A DNA stretch of 64,000 nucleotides, taken from Coffea arabica (lineage: Eukaryota; Streptophyta; Magnoliopsida; Gentianales; Rubiaceae). A program made the translations under genes and the position numbers. Below, piece by piece: positions 44,211 to 60,000 of this stretch; position 1 is the first letter of the stretch; each line of letters starts with the position of its first letter. The notes under the pieces are model-generated. The model saw only the letters and a program-made list of their open reading frames with translations, ran no database searches and was not told the origin of the DNA. The DNA lies in the NCBI RefSeq assembly GCF_036785885.1, contig NC_092312.1, positions 22,834,001-22,898,000 on the forward strand. Reading direction: 5' to 3'.

Positions 44211-47200
44211 ATGAGTCGGAAGGTGAGGAGGAGGTTGACCAGGAGGGGAAAAGAGAAAGTGGATTACCCAGATATTGAAGAATCTTTCGTTTTGGATGAT
44301 AAGGGTGTGGTTGATTGGACTAAGCTGCCAGATGATACAGTGATACAGTTGTTTTCATGTCTTAATTACCGTGATCGGGCGAGCTTGTCATCGACATGTC
44401 GGACGTGGAGAACCCTGGGGTCCTTGCCATGCTTGTGGCAGGTACTCGATCTCAGGCCGCATAAATGTGATGCTGCGGCAGCTACTTCTCTTGCCTCTCG
44501 ATGTCGAGATCTGCAGAAACTCCGGTTCCGTGGTGCTGAATCTGCTGATGCAATTATTAATCTTCAAGCTAGAAGTTTGAGCGAGATTAGTGGTGATTAT
44601 TGCAGGAAAATTAGTGATGCTACACTCTCGGTTATTGCTGCTCGACATGAGAAGCTTGAGAGTCTCCAACTTGGGCCAGATTTCTGCGAAAGAATAAGCA
44701 GTGATGCAGTAAAAGCAGTGGCCCTATGCTGTAGTCATCTGCGGAAACTTAGGCTCTCAGGTATTCGTGAAGTTGAGGGAGATGCCATTAATGCTTTGGC
44801 CAGGAATTGTCCAAATTTAATAGACGTTGGCTTTATTGACTGTCTTAGTATTGATGAGATAGCACTGGGAAATGTTTTATCAGTTCGTTTCCTATCGGTT
44901 GCAGGGACAACTAGTGTGAAGTGGTCAATGGTATTACAGCATTGGAACAAATTGCCTAACTTAGGAGGTTTAGATGTTTCTAGGACAGATATAATTCCTA
45001 ATGCTGTTTCAAGATTATTTTCATCTTCACAAAGCTTGAAAGTCTTGTGTGCCTTAAATTGTCCAGCGCTTGAGGAAGATGCTAGTTTTGTTTCCAACAC
45101 CAATCATAGAGGTAAACTGCTACTTGCACTTTTCACTGATATTTTCAAAGGAGTAGCTTCCCTATTTGCCGATACTACTAAACAAGAGAGGAACACTTTC
45201 TTAAATTGGCAAAACACAACCACCAAGGACAAAAAATTGGATGAGATCATGAATTGGCTGGAATGGATCCTGTCACATTCACTTCTACGTATTGCTGAGA
45301 GCAATCCACAAGGTTTAGATAATTTCTGGCTTAGCCAAGGTGCATATCTGCTGCTCAGTTTGATGCAGAGCACTCAAGAGGAAGTTCAAGAAAGGGCAGC
45401 GACTGGCCTTGCAACTTTCGTAGTCATTGATGATGAGAATGCTAGTATAGATGGTGGAAGAGCTGAAACAGTTATGCGAGATGGTGGCATTCGTCTCCTC
45501 CTGAACCTTGCAAAGTCATGGCGGGAGGGGCTTCAATCAGAAGCTGCAAAGGTGAAATTTATACTTATGGTGCTAAGGCTTCTTTAGAGCAGCTATATTA
45601 TGTCTTTATATGTTGAAACATTTCTTCTAATTCCCACCTTAGATAATCATTTATCCTTCAAATCATCTATATTGCTTCATTATGGGCTTTTCAAGGTTTA
45701 AATTTGTACTATTGTGTTTGGTCTTTCGATAGGCTATAGCAAACTTATCAGTCAACACCAACGTTGCAAAAGCTGTGGCTGAGGAAGGAGGTATTGATAT
45801 TCTAGCAAATTTGGCTAGGTCTATGAACAGGTTGGTTGCTGAAGAGGCTGCAGGAGGACTGTGGAACCTATCAGTTGGGGAAGAGCATAAGGTTGTATGT
45901 GTCATGTATTAGTCTGGTTGTTTCATGTTTGAAATTTCATGTTTACTCAATAAATGTCACATTACAGGGTGCCATTGCCCAAGCTGGTGGTGTAAAAGCT
46001 CTAGTCGATCTTATATTCAAATGGTCCAATGGGGGTGAGGGAGTATTGGTATGTCAATTACTGTTTCATACATCTCAAGATGCTCATGCTTTCACGAGCA
46101 TTCTTTCACTTGCAATAGTAATCCATGAGTGAATTTAGTTATCATTGCCTTTTAATTATATCATGAGGAGGACTTGTTTTCAGGAACGTGCTGCTGGTGC
46201 ATTGGCGAATTTGGCTGCAGATGACAAGTGCAGCATGGAGGTTGCTTCAGTAGGAGGGGTACATGCTTTGGTAACTCTAGCTCGAACTTGCAAAGTTGAT
46301 GGTGTGCAAGAGCAGGTATCCTGATTTTCATGTATTGAAGCATCATGATGTTCATTTGAGGATGATTTGCTATTATCTTTTCTGTGATCATGTGACACCA
46401 GTTCCAATGCAAAATCATGTAAAAAACCCATGGCAATAAAAAAAGTTCTGATGCTTGTGTTTAGTGGTTCATTCCTGGTTAATTCCGTGCTACAGTATGC
46501 AAAAATATTGGATCCCAAGTTAGGGTATCATACTTTTTAGTACTGACATTGAAGTTCTTCCAATTTTTATTGTAAGCATACATAATCTTGTGGTTGGTAG
46601 TTTCCTTATCTTATTACAGAAGTAACTGGCAAGAACTAGATGCTTGATAGTTAACATTGTCAAGGATTGCTACATAATTTAGTCTTTCTATATCATCTAT
46701 CTGTGTGCATTTGTCCGAAATTGAATTATTCTGCTTTCTGAGAGTAAAATGTTACTAATTGTCCACCACAATCTTAGTTTACCTGGCCTCTGTACTTGTA
46801 TCACAGGTCTAGAACATAATTCTTCATCAGATACTCAAATATGTAAAATTGAGAAATCTAATTGAGTTCATTAGATTTGGATCTGGTAAGACTTCATGTG
46901 TGCATCAGTCTTCAGTTTACAGTTATGTCTGGAAAGGTGTGTATGTGTATAGAAGGATTCAATGTTCACTTTCATATTGATTAACATTCATCCACTTTGC
47001 TATTCTCAGGCAGCCCGTGCCTTGGCAAATTTGGCTGCACATGGAGATAGCAACAGTAATAATGCAGCTGTTGGACAAGAGGCGGGAGCTCTTGAAGCAC
47101 TTGTACAACTTACTCAGTCTCCTCATGATGGTGTCAGGTGGTGCATTCTAGAATATTAAATTAAGATTTTAATTGCTGTCCGGTAGCTTGGAGTAGCTTT

Positions 47201-50200
47201 TGATGTATTTCTCCTTTTAAATAAGGGTTTTTTTTTTATACACTCATTCAGTATAACTAGCTTATAGGTCTGGCATTAACATTCCCTCCTTACTGTGGTA
47301 ATAAGCTTAGATTGTTCATCTGTTGGTAAATCTTCTACAGTGGATAACAGCAAACTTGACTAATTTTGAAGTTAAAAGAGAGGAGAAATCAACCTTTGAA
47401 CTTGAAATGGTTAGCTTCAGTTAATAATTGGACAGATGGCTGTTTTTCCCGTATTCGATGTCCTGGTTCTTCCTCGCACTCACAAGAGGTCTAAAACAAT
47501 AGAAATTTAAACATTTATTCAGGTCAAAATCTCCAGAACACCGAAGTTAAGTGTGTTGATCAAAATGTCATTGGTCAAAAATGAGTAGAAGAGATTTGCA
47601 TGGTTAAAATCTCTTCAAACTTCGGTGTGATGCATTTGATAGTTGATACCTGACTGAGTATTATCTTTTTCTTGTTGATTGTTTGTTTCAGAAAATTTGC
47701 CTTGATGTGCATGGAAGATTACTCATTGAATGACCACCATGCTCATCTTGGCTTAAGAAATTCCAGATCGGAAACCTGGTCTTATCACTTATTCTCCTCC
47801 CTGTACTCCTGATAGAGTGGGAAAGAGCCGTTATTTTCATGTGATTTGTACCCTATAGATTATCTGTTGCAACAAATTGGTTCATATATTTCCATATTTA
47901 GTATTTTAGGACTTCCATGTAAAGCTGTAAAAGCTAAATTGAGTTGCTTCACTATTAACCATTGAGCACTTGCATTTAAGATCAGAGCAGAATAGTTTAT
48001 AGGAGAAGCTTTTCTTTCTCCCCTTTTAATTTCTTTTTTTTCCCCTAGTTTTTGGTTTGCTAATCTGTATTTAATGGCTCTCTAATGCTGGATATGAAAA
48101 ATATTAGCGACAAAAATCCTCATTTTAGTCCTTTTGCACTGCGTACTGGTTTGTTCTGGCTTCTGCTTTCATTGTTATGCATCCTGCTGAAGTAGTTATA
48201 CGCAGACTGACAATTAATTCTGTGGCCTTAGAGCTTGAGAGTCAAACTCAACTTTATTAAACTCTCTCACAGAAAGAGGGAGAGGGAGCAAAGTCTTATG
48301 CTATCAATTCATTTTTTTCCTTCCTGTTATAATGAGTCTGCACTATCTTCTAATGGTTGTTGCTTATCTGCTACAATATAGGCAAGAAGCCGCTGGGGCG
48401 CTGTGGAACTTATCTTTTGATGATCGGAATCGAGAAGCAATTGCTGCTGCTGGAGGAGTTGAAGCCTTGGTAAGACTTGTTCCTACTTGAGCCTAGACCT
48501 CTGTAGCTTAAGATGCTTAAATGTACATTGATAAAGATATGTTCAATTAATATGAGTAGTTGCTTAGATGGAGCAATTAATCATGTGGAGTCAAAAAAAC
48601 ACTGCCTGGGGAAATTTAGTTCTTATTTTTTTTTAAACAAATCAGTTAAAACGAGTGTGCTTTTTGGGAAAAGGTAATGTGCTTACCTATTAACATCCAA
48701 CCTTAACAAGGGAAGTTACTACTTGTTCAAACATATCTTTGTTTATCTTGTGATCTTCTCTGTGAACTAAATCAAGCATCTTTTGTAAATGATTTTCTAC
48801 CTTTATCAAATAATGTTCCTCAGTACATTTGCTAATGGGAAGAGAATGAATCTCCAATGGTGGTGTTGCAATATTGGATTCTATTGAATTCTTTTGATGT
48901 AGGGTGGGCTTTCCAATTTTTTAAGTATTGGAAGGTGAAGAAAGATAGTCAAACTTGATTGTTTAGTTGTATTACCTGGAGTTTTCTTGCAAATCAATAA
49001 AGCTTATATTGTGTTCAGGTTGCTCTTGCAAATTCATGTTCAAATTCTTCTCCTGGTCTCCAAGAGAGAGCTGCTGGAGCTTTATGGGGACTGTCTGTTT
49101 CAGAAGCAAATAGGTAAGGATGTAAATTATTCCTTACAATCTCTCTTTCTGCACACACACACTCTTAACTGTAAATTTTTGTATATATAGATACACCTCT
49201 CTGATGTTTCTCCTCCCAATCTCTCTTCCTGCACATTGCGTCTCCATTTTGGTGTGTGTGTATATATTTGTTTGATTTTCTATTTTATGGTTCTAAGTTA
49301 TGGCTGTTGCTCCAAATGCCCATATTTTTATTTTGTTATGTGCTATTATTGACTTGATCCATTGTGGTCTCTTCTATGCAATAGGGATTTCCTTAGGTTC
49401 TTTTAATTTGTCAGAATATAAGTGGATGTTTATGGCAGAGATGAGTTTGGGACAATGTTACTATTATTTCACAGAAAAGTTTCGATTTTTCATATGAGTA
49501 TTTTTTTTAAAAATAAAAGATAAGGTTGCTGGGCCTAAAATACTGGTAAACCTTCAATATAGCAGAGATATCTAAGAAGTTGAAAGTGGGGAAAAAAGAA
49601 CGAAGTGCCTAAATTTACAGTTGTGATTATCTGTAATAGGCATGTAGGTCTTAACAAAATTGGGGGGGTTCTTCTGAGTTTTAGACTAGGTGTCATGATA
49701 CTGCTGGAAAAAAGGGGTTTAAAGGTTGTTGTAATGTGCTCAATAGGCAAGACCGTTAAAAGTGGACTTCAAGTATTTCCGTGGTTTATATTGGACTTTT
49801 GGCATGAATATGGTCATTATGGTAAGGCATGAGAAACAGGTCCATGAAATAATGCAAAGACAGAGGAGTTATCTAATGCTCCTTTTTGCTTTCTCTCATG
49901 CTCCTAATTTGTAGTGCTTTCATGCCTCTCCTGCCTCTTTTTTTCTGTGCTACTTCCTTTTTAAAGTGTCAATTGTTGCTTGTGTATCAGCATTGCTATT
50001 GGACGAGAAGGTGGTGTGGCACCCCTGATAGCATTTGCACGATCTGATGCTGAGGTAAATTTACATTTGCAGCAATTTGATTTCTTAAAATTACTCTATA
50101 GTCATTATTTTCTTCTGTAAAGCATTCCCTTTACTCGTGGTAATTACAATTTGCTTGTGTTTGTTAGGTAGTTGGTAAGATGATACTTAGGTGCATATTG

Positions 50201-53200
50201 AACTTATCCCTTGATTCATAGTTGGTGGCTCTGTTTTATTCTCCTCCATGCACCTCTTTCCTCTGATATTCCCCTGCTACTCTCCCAGAGCCATCCCCCT
50301 CCCCTGCCAAAAAAAAAGAAGATAAAATTAAAAGACAGAAGCATGACAGCAGGTTGTCATGTATTCCTTTCGGACATAGGTACTTAGCTAACAATAAAAG
50401 GGACAACTACGTAATTGCAGCTTTTGGTTCTTGTTAGCTGAAAGTCCTTTTGAAGTTCTGAGGCTCATTGTTGAGAAAAAAATTGCCTGGTGAAGGAATT
50501 TAGTAAGAAGCATTAGTTTGTGTATTGTCATGTCTCATGCCCTTCTCCATGTCTTGAGAAAGTTTAGAGTGGGAATATTTTGAATCCAATAAAGCCAGAA
50601 ACCATGATAGGTTATCTCGTGTATAATTTGTATACATAGTAGAAAAGTTTGGTAAGTCAGTGTTGTGATTGCAGGATCAATATAGTTAACATACAGAATC
50701 CCATTTTCCAAGTTTATCGTCAGCCGCATTAGTGGTCTCGTTAGTCTTTGTTGGCTATTTTAGTTTCATAATTGCTATTCTTTTCTGAAGATAAAGTGCT
50801 AAAAGCTTTTACTGATGATTCTTGAACACTTCTATTGGACATAGAGTGCAGCACTGGATAGACGTGAGCTCTGCTGATAGTAGAAAATTTGAAGCTACAA
50901 CCGTCTTTTTATGTGTACAGGAAGAAAGTAGATCAGTTTGGCTTTGAAATCTGAAATCTAGTCAGAATCTAACATAAGAGAAGGATCGGTACTCTGGTAA
51001 TATCATATTGTCTGCTGTATCCATACTCTAGTGTATCCAGGATGAGATTACGAGAGACATATAAGGAGAATGTAAGGTTTGAAAAACGTTTGCTATTCTA
51101 TAACAAATCAAGTAACTTAGAGATGATAAATATTTATTGCTGTTTTGGCATCATAAGCCTTGAGTGGTTTTAAGGTTTCTCAATTTCTTTGCATGCATTC
51201 ATTCTTTTAGTTTTTGTTTTGTGAAGAAGTTCTTGGCTCATGCACTTTTTGGAACTCCTAAATTAAGATTTAATGGCTGTCCCAGATCAGCTTTGTGAGC
51301 GAGACTGATGCTTGCCTCCAATTGTTTTATGCTCTTCAGTGGTGAGAATGTCCTTGAACTAATAGGATCTAGCTTTATCTTTCTGATTTTGAGGCAAATA
51401 TTGAAGAAATTCTGCAATGCAAAGGTAACAAGGAGAAGCATATAAAGAGCTCAAAGAAGACTTTGCTATTCTTAGTTGCAGTGTTGGTCATTTAATGTAG
51501 CTTATGGAGAATGGTCTAAGTAGAAAGAATATTTATGATGAGGATAGAAGATGGAACACCAGCAGTTTTAGGGGAAGCTGCAAGTTATTACAGTTTAGCA
51601 GTTTAACAAAATTTTGTTGGAACTTGTTTTCAAATCTGAACGAGAGTGGATCCTGGAGGCATAGACATGGCAGAAGCTGGAAATTTTCAACTGGTACTAT
51701 GATGTGGAAATAAGGCATCACTTGAACATGATGGTTATTGTGGTAATCCAATTCCTACCTCTCTCATTGGATTGATAGATGTCTGAAGATTATTAGTTGT
51801 ATTTAATGCTTAAAAGTAAGATAGTTATCTTCAATTAAACAAAGTTGAGCTGATTGATTTGCTTATGGTGCCATAGAAACTAGGTGTAGGTATGCCAAAA
51901 GAAGCAGCCACCGTCAGAAACAGGGGAAGCAATGATGAAAGAAACCTTCTTGTACCAGATTATGATCATGCACAACTCTTGAAGATGTTAGACTCTAAGC
52001 AAAGTAGTAATAGGTGGATTAGTGCAGAAAGGGGTTTTATGAACTAAGAGACCATAAATAATAGGGGGATTGCAGCACAACTTATTGAACATTACAAGCC
52101 TGGCCAATGAATGGAGATAGAATACGATAATGCAAACTAATATGTAGTGTCAGTGGATCAAACTGCCCAAAATAGTATCTATGGATTGTGTTGGGAATGC
52201 TAAATGTTGAGTTCATCTGTTGATGAGTACAATGGCATGTAAACGAGGAAGTTTTTGCAGCAAAATAGTGTTTATCGCACAACTACTCCAGCCCAAGAAA
52301 GACGATTCAATGAATTAGTCTCAAAGTGGCTGACTGAAGATGTGATAATGGGAAATAAGAAACTACCACAAACATGTATTGTTAGTTTGGAGGTCATTGA
52401 CATCACACTTTTGGAACTAATTTCACTGAAGCTCTGTCACGTAGTGTTAACTTAAATCAGAAGTTTTAAGAGTTGAAAGAGGCAAATGCTGATGGAGGTG
52501 TTGATTGTTGTCATGCACGATTGAAGATATGGTCTTGTATTGAGATTGTTGGTCATAAAAGAGACAGGCAAAGCTTAATGATTCCCCGATACTTCCTTCT
52601 TCAAGTTCCTTCAAATTGCTAAGACCTATGGTTGTTAATGATAGCAAGAACATAAATTATGCCTCATATGTAGTTACTTGACCAATTCAGGTTGCAGGTG
52701 GGAAAGCATTCTTGTTCTTGTTGCGGAGCCTGGGTAGTGGGTAAATAACATCTCAGTTTGTGCTAATATCATCATTTCGTGACTTGCATCTATGTTTTTT
52801 GAAGAATCTCAACTTATTTGGAAGTTTTACTAAAGAAAGTTGGTCATACATTGTATGGGTCATCATGGTTGCATGATCAAAAGGCCAACATGATGGAGAA
52901 TTGAGCAGCACAACTTTCAAGCACTAGGGGTTTACAAAAACAATTTTTGTGACCCAAAAAATAGTACCTAGCTTCATGAAGATAGTCAATGACAGAAGTT
53001 CCCCTGCAACAACTTGTTGATGGTAGAATCTAGAATAAATTCTAAAGATGCTAGGAAACTGTTATGAAGTACAAGTCTTTTGAAGAATCTAAACAATTAC
53101 ATTGATAAGGGAGGAAATAAGTCATCAAGTTGGTGAACAATAAAACAACATGTTGCGCTCAAGTACTATGAAAGATTAATTTTGATAGTGGTGGGGTTTC

Positions 53201-56200
53201 CTGCAAGATGATACTATTATTCTCTCTTTTCACTACCTTTAGTGTGAGAAATATTTCTTTTATGGTTTCTGGTTCTTCATTTGAAGCAATTGCCATGTAT
53301 CCTTGTCCTCAACTCATTTCAAAAGTCATAGTGTTTTCTCTAACAGAGAGAAATGATATGGTAAAAAAAAGCAGGCTTAAAGAAGCCCTGTATGTTGTTT
53401 AAGTAATCTTGGTAGTTTGATGACTATGCAGGCTTGGATACTAAGTAGACCCTGCCTTCTCTAAAGTTGGCAGTCTTCTACGTCTACTTGACCATTCTTG
53501 ATGGACTTCCTCTTTCCTAGACCCTCCTCCCTCATCTACACTGCAACCAGCAACTAAAATTTTTCTCTCTCCTGTTATCAATATGTTTCATATCAAATAT
53601 CTACTAGGATTCCAAGTTGTGGAGGCATATAAATTGGCCTTTTTAACATTTAATGTTTAAGTAATCTTGGTAGTTTGATGACTATGCAGGCTTGGATACT
53701 AAGTAGACCCTGCCTTCTCTAAAGTTGGCAGTCATCTACGTCTACTTGACCATTCTTGATGGACTTCCTCTTTCCTAGACCCTCCTCCCTCATCTACACT
53801 GCAACCGGCAACTAAAATTTTTTTCCCTCCTGTTATTAATTATGTTTCATATCAAATATCTACTAGGATTCCAAGTTGTGGAGGCATATAAATTGGCCTT
53901 TTTAACATTTAACATTTAATGCTTTGAGAGAAGTTGAAGTTGAATGGACTCTCTTGCAGTCTTGGGATAATCTATGGTCAACGGTTCCATTAGTTCATTT
54001 AATTCCTTTTTTAGTCACAAGATCATGGAATCTGGATCATATGCATTCCAGAATTCATGCCAAAGGGCTTTCCTGCATCAATTCCCTTTTCTACTTTGAA
54101 GAAGGAGAAGAAAGAGAAACCTTTACCTAGTGAAATGCTTCTGTACTTCCTGTGCAGCACGTAGTTTTAATTCTATGTGTTACAGAAAGGTGGATTCAAT
54201 TTGTCTTGAAACTAGGGCTGGCAATTTTAATCACACCATGACAATGTCACACGAACATAATGCGGATAAAATACAGCCAAACAAGACACTAGAAAATATG
54301 GGTCATAAGTGGGTCAGACCTTGTTATGACACGACCAAAATTGTGTAGGTTATGTGGCATCACACAGGCCAACAAGATTTTCTTGCTAAAACATAATGAG
54401 TTTGTTTGGATAAGAATTTATTTGGATGATTTATTTGATCCAGTTACTGTAGCACTTTTTGTGATGTGATGTATGTGAGATAAAAAGGTGGTTGGGAATT
54501 GTGTGTATGATGCAAGCAAAACAAAATCTGAAATTTTTATTCCAAATTCTTGTTGTCCAAACAAACTCAATGTGTCACCTATTGGTTGACAAACTTAAAC
54601 CACAACCTAGGGCACAACATATTTTCACCTTCACTCTTAAATAAGTTTCACATCTTCTAGAATTTTCATTGAACTGGGAGGGCACTTGAGGAATTGTTGA
54701 TATCTCTACTTTTTGTTGCTATGAAATTGTCTATTGGGACTTTTCTGAGTAATTTGTTTGAGATATGAAAAACGTTTATTTGGCACTGAATGAGTTTATT
54801 TCAAAATGTCAGCAGTAAATTTAACTGACCAAACTTATCATTTGATTTCAAAGTAAATAGTAGGACTATGCTGACTTTCAAATTTCTTCTTGCACAACAC
54901 TTTTATGTGGAATTTGTTTGCTACCTTTTATCTTGTGAGAATTATACAATTAACTTGAGTTTCTTTAGTGGAATTTTCAGTAGAGTTGATGACATCATAA
55001 GCTTTTACTGTTAAATTATTCTCAATCAAATGATACTTTGGCTGAATTTGAGTTGGTATTCTGTGTGGTATATTCTGGATTGGGGCATATTATTCTGTTT
55101 GCTGTATTCAACATTGGGTTTAATTGAATAATATGGAGCTCTGTAATGTATTTTAAATGGGGCATATTTGAACTGTATGTTGCTCTGCATTGTTAATAAT
55201 AATATTGCTTGTAGATTTTATTTTATATTCTTATTCAGAGTGGACAAATCTTGAATTGCCGAACTTTTACTGCTTCTAGTTCCGTACAAATCTATTGCTT
55301 GTCGATATCTATTCAACTGTTAATTTTGTCTTTAAAATTTTTTAATGGAATTGTTTAATTTGTGTGCGCTTGATTTAAAAGAACTAGTAGAAATAACCAC
55401 ATTGTGGGTTGTCTATCAGGTCAAACTTAAAAGTGCAAATATCATGTAAAAAGTTAATGGGCCAACTCAGCAAACACGGACGATTGGACACGTTAATTAA
55501 TAGGGGGTTCACACAACATAACATGCGATGATAAGAAATTGTGTTGTGTATGGTTTTTATGTTTTTTTGACATGAAATACAATTACATCACTAGTTTAAC
55601 ACGACTCAACAAATCTACACCCCTACTTGGGAAATTATAGGCTTGGCATGCTATCTAGCTCTTTTCAAAATTTAAAATGTGGGACTGCAAACTGGATTGC
55701 CCCATTTATAAGGATATAAATGTCGGTCAAGAGTCAATAACGCTATAGAGGTCTATAATATTTGACAAGGTTTTAATGGTAACTCTTAAACGTTGTGTTA
55801 ACCATACCATGCATAAAGAACTGGCTCGTCATCTTTTGGGTTTGGACTTATGAATCTAAGTATTTACCAGAGTGTCTGAGAGAATCTCATGTGCATTGCT
55901 AAATATGTTCCAAGTCATGTTTCGTTAAAAATATTCTGCATGCTGTACGTCAGATTGTATTTAAAGTGTATGTTTGCATTTCAGGATGTCCATGAAACTG
56001 CTGCTGGAGCTCTTTGGAATCTGGCTTTTAACCCGGGTAATGCCCTTCGTATAGTGGAGGAAGGGGGTGTTCCGGCATTAGTTCATCTTTGTTCTTCATC
56101 TGTGTCCAAAATGGCGCGCTTCATGGCTGCATTGGCCTTAGCATACATGTTTGATGGAAGGTATTGGCTGACCAATCTTTTGTCATCTTTCAATTCTTTG

Positions 56201-59200
56201 ACTATTAGGTTTGCTTTTGGAATAACTTGTTGAAAATAAAATAGTGAACCTGTTTAGATGTTTGTATGTCTTGTAGGCAACATTAGGTGGAATGTTGTGA
56301 CATCAATTATGGTTGTGATATCGAATTATGAATATTCAATATTTGAGTTGGTGGATTATAGTAAAGTGCCATATAGTATGATACTGATACATTCAAGTAC
56401 TACTTCCTAAATGTTTTGAGTTGTCATACGAACTAGGCATATGTTATACCCTTGGGGTCCATCATAGATCTGAATCACAATAGAAAATGCCAGTGACAAG
56501 TTCTCTTAGGAAAATTCAGCTATATGTGGCAGTGTAAGTAAGACTGGGTCTTGTGTTGTGATAACCTACTTGGCCTGGTCAATTGGTGGTTGTTTCATGT
56601 CATTCTCCTTTTTTCTGCATTTGAAGTATCTGAGATGAACAGCTTTTGGTCAACCCAACCCCATGTCTATAAAACAGCTTGGGGTTAGGATTGTCAGATA
56701 TTTATGTGATAGAACTACCTTTTTATATTCTATGATATGCATTACGTCCATGGTCCAAAAGTTTTCAGTGTGAGTGAAGATTTTTACTTCCAATACACGT
56801 ATTGTTTAGCAGATGGACAGCAGTTTTAGAAAGTCTCTTGACTTGGTAAGATGCTATCTTAAGTCCAGTGCAGTAACTGCTTTCTGAACAACAACTGGAG
56901 ATAATCAGTTATGAATGCTGGAAATGCAACAGCCAGGGTACATAATTTCTGCAGGAAATATGAAATACCTCATAAGTAAATATAAAAGTTTATGCTCAAG
57001 CTCCTAGGGGCCAAAAAAATACGGTATATTTAGATTTTTGATATGTCATATTGATGCTAGACAGTGAAAAGCAGACTGTCCTATTGAATTTAACTTTTCC
57101 CTGTAATTTAGACTGTCCTATTGAAAAGCAGCTATTTTTGTTTTTGTATTAGATAAGTAATCTAAAAGTGACCTCCTTGACCTCCAAAGCACGGCCATAT
57201 GGATGGCCAAATGATTTTACCATCTGATTTCCTACCACCATAATCGTTACTCTCCTTGTAGGTGATTCTGTAATCTAGCGTATGTGGAATTGTACCATTT
57301 ATGGCCAGGAATCTCATTGTAGAAAAGATTATCTTAAAATCCTATCCCTGAACTGTGCCTGTTAATCTGTAGGCTTGACCAACTCATCTATAATTTGCAA
57401 AAACTTTAGCTGCCTGTAAAAGTTTTGAGTGTCAAAAGTTGTGTTCTGAGCATTAAATGTGGTTTTTGAATCTAGGAATCTGGTTTTGATAGCTATAAGT
57501 GCCATAGCTGCATTTTTTGTTTAAAATTGTAATAGTCCATTCCTGTGCCCGATTGTCAAACCCCTCCTTCCAACTGGGGTTGAGGGGGAAGGGAATTTTG
57601 ACTTTATTCAGGTTTTAGGCTGTTGATAATGCTATTTTAATTAATATTTGATGTGATGTAAGACTATGAGATGCGGGGTTCATAACGTTAGCTTGATAAC
57701 TAAGTGACTAGATTATGCGTCTGAAAAAGGTTATTTTAGCGCACAGAGATGTATACTCTAGAAAGGGTGTCTTGGTTATGAACCTAATACCTCGTGTTAA
57801 ATTGCAAATTGTCTGCCCTGAAGTTCAAACTTGCAAACTTGAGGTAGTTTGCCAAAGCATTTTATCATGCCCACCAAATAATATGGCCAAAATACCTACA
57901 TCAGCTCTCTGTGAACGTATTTCCCCCACTTCTAGTTTTCTTGTTCTATATTCCTTTTTTTTGGGTTACCATTATCTATAGTCCTCCCTGTCCCCATTCC
58001 TCCAACCCATGGTGGCGGTCTTCACTAATTTTGGTTGACATAAGATGCTCAAAATTGTTTGCATATTTTATTCAGAATGGATGAAGTTGCACTGGTGGGG
58101 ACTTCATCGGAAAGTACATCAAAGACTGTTAGCTTAGATGGAGCGAGAAGAATGGCTCTGAAGCACATTGAAGCTTTCATTCTTACATTTTCTGACCAAC
58201 AAGCATTTTCTGCTGCTGCTGTGTCATCAGCCCCAGCTGCATTGTCACAAGTAACAGAATCTGCTCGAATTCTTGAAGCAGGTCATCTGCGATGCAGGTT
58301 TGCCTCTCCCTCACTACTCTCTCTGTCCATCTGAGGCTATACTCACTTTTTTCCTGCTGATTATTCAGCTATTGATCATTTTCTGCTTTCTTGTCAATGG
58401 TTATCAAGTATAGTTGGCTAGTTTTGATGTGTCAAGGAAATCAGAAGAGGACTATATGGTACTTGTTACTGTATATTTGGTACTCAATTTGACTAGTTGC
58501 TTGTCTACTTTGTGCAAGTCAATCTTGAAAAAGTTTTCTTTGTGAGAATTTGTGGTGATAACAAAAGCATTGATAGCTCTAATCCACTGTACCTCCCTTT
58601 CTATATCTGGTATTCAAAGGAACTGTTGGTATAGTCATGATAAGGTGTCAAATAATCTTAAGAAGCTCAAATAGTACTTGATTTTTTTGCCAGCTGAAGT
58701 TACATTGCTGACTCTGTTGTTGATGTAGAAAATCCTTTCCAAGTAGGTTTAACTCAACTCATCGAATACATAACATGTCATCCCAAAGGAATTCCTGGTT
58801 CCCCCTGTAGATTGAATCTGGAAAGAAAGCTTTAAAACATATGCTTATAGTGCAATATCAGAATTATAAAAGTGCCAAAGCTGGTATTTCATGACTTCAA
58901 AACTTATGCATAGCACCTTATGGCTGGTTGTCAACTCTAATAGCTATTACCATCATGCCGTATTTTGAATTATATTTCCAATCTGATGTTATCAATTGAA
59001 ATAAGCTGCAACAGTTGTTTAGTTATAGTTATATGAGACCTAGATTGAGCCAAGTAGTTCCTGGCTTACACATCTCACAGGCATTTGCTCCACGTCTGAG
59101 ATATGAATTTGAATGTAATATCTGCTTTTAGATCCTTATGTTATCTCACTACCTCAGCTTGGACCTGGCTGCTTCTCCTGGTGAAATAACTTATTATGTA

Positions 59201-59966
59201 TTGGGTGAAAGTGCACAGTGGCTGTCTCCTGTAGCTATTTTTTTGAAGCAAGGAAGGAAATAGGGAAATTATGGTTTTTCCCTTATTTTTTTTATTATAC
59301 ATGTTAGGTTCTAGCTTCTTTGTGGCATGTACATATGACAGCGTAAATTTATGTCTAAGAAAAAAAACAATGAATATGCTTTAAATAGCTTTTCTGCATT
59401 TTCAATTGTAATTATACATTTATATGATGTCCCATGGGTTTTTTCTTGGGGTGTGCTAGGGTGAATCAGAGTATGAGGAATGCGTAGTGCCTGCACTAGT
59501 TACTTTTTGAGATGATGGAAACAGTCTAGAGAGTTAAATATTTGCATTTTTCTAGTTTTATACTTGTGAATTCATCCATCCGTCTTACCCTGTCCTGCGG
59601 AAAACAAATTGGGAAAAAAAATTTGATGCAGCTAACTGTGTCTGCCTTGTGATATTGTGTATTGAAACTGAGATTCAGTTAGATGTTGCTAGTGAGCGGG
59701 GGAAAAAATGGTTTAGCTGGACTAAGTTATCGATCTTGTGCATTCTTGATTAGATGTGGAATATATGTATTGATGTGAGCAATTCATGTTTATTTGTGAA
59801 TCTTTGATCCTCATTTGAGGTCCATGTGCTTTTCTTGTCTTGATTTGTTTCATGCATGTAATTTTCCCTAGTGGAGCTGAAATTGGGCGATTTGTTGTTA
59901 TGCTACGAAATCCCTCGTCTGTTCTCAAGGCATGTGCTGCTTTTGCCCTTCTACAGGTACACTCAC

Positions 59967-60000
<34 letters not shown>

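Larger units (their letters stand above)
50055..55984 (+). other. 5.9-kb intron 8 of the ARABIDILLO gene
   Basis: This intron is far larger than its neighbours. It holds a 258-bp tandem duplication (53398-53914), a MITE (54397-54571) and a possible larger element at 54212-55626. The rest (about 50300-53390) has scattered open frames on both strands without recognised protein content. Confidence 0.6.

Noticed and set aside
53208-54348. Short frames in ARABIDILLO intron 8 considered as a nested gene
   Set aside because: They fall in duplicated or transposon-derived sequence and show no domain.
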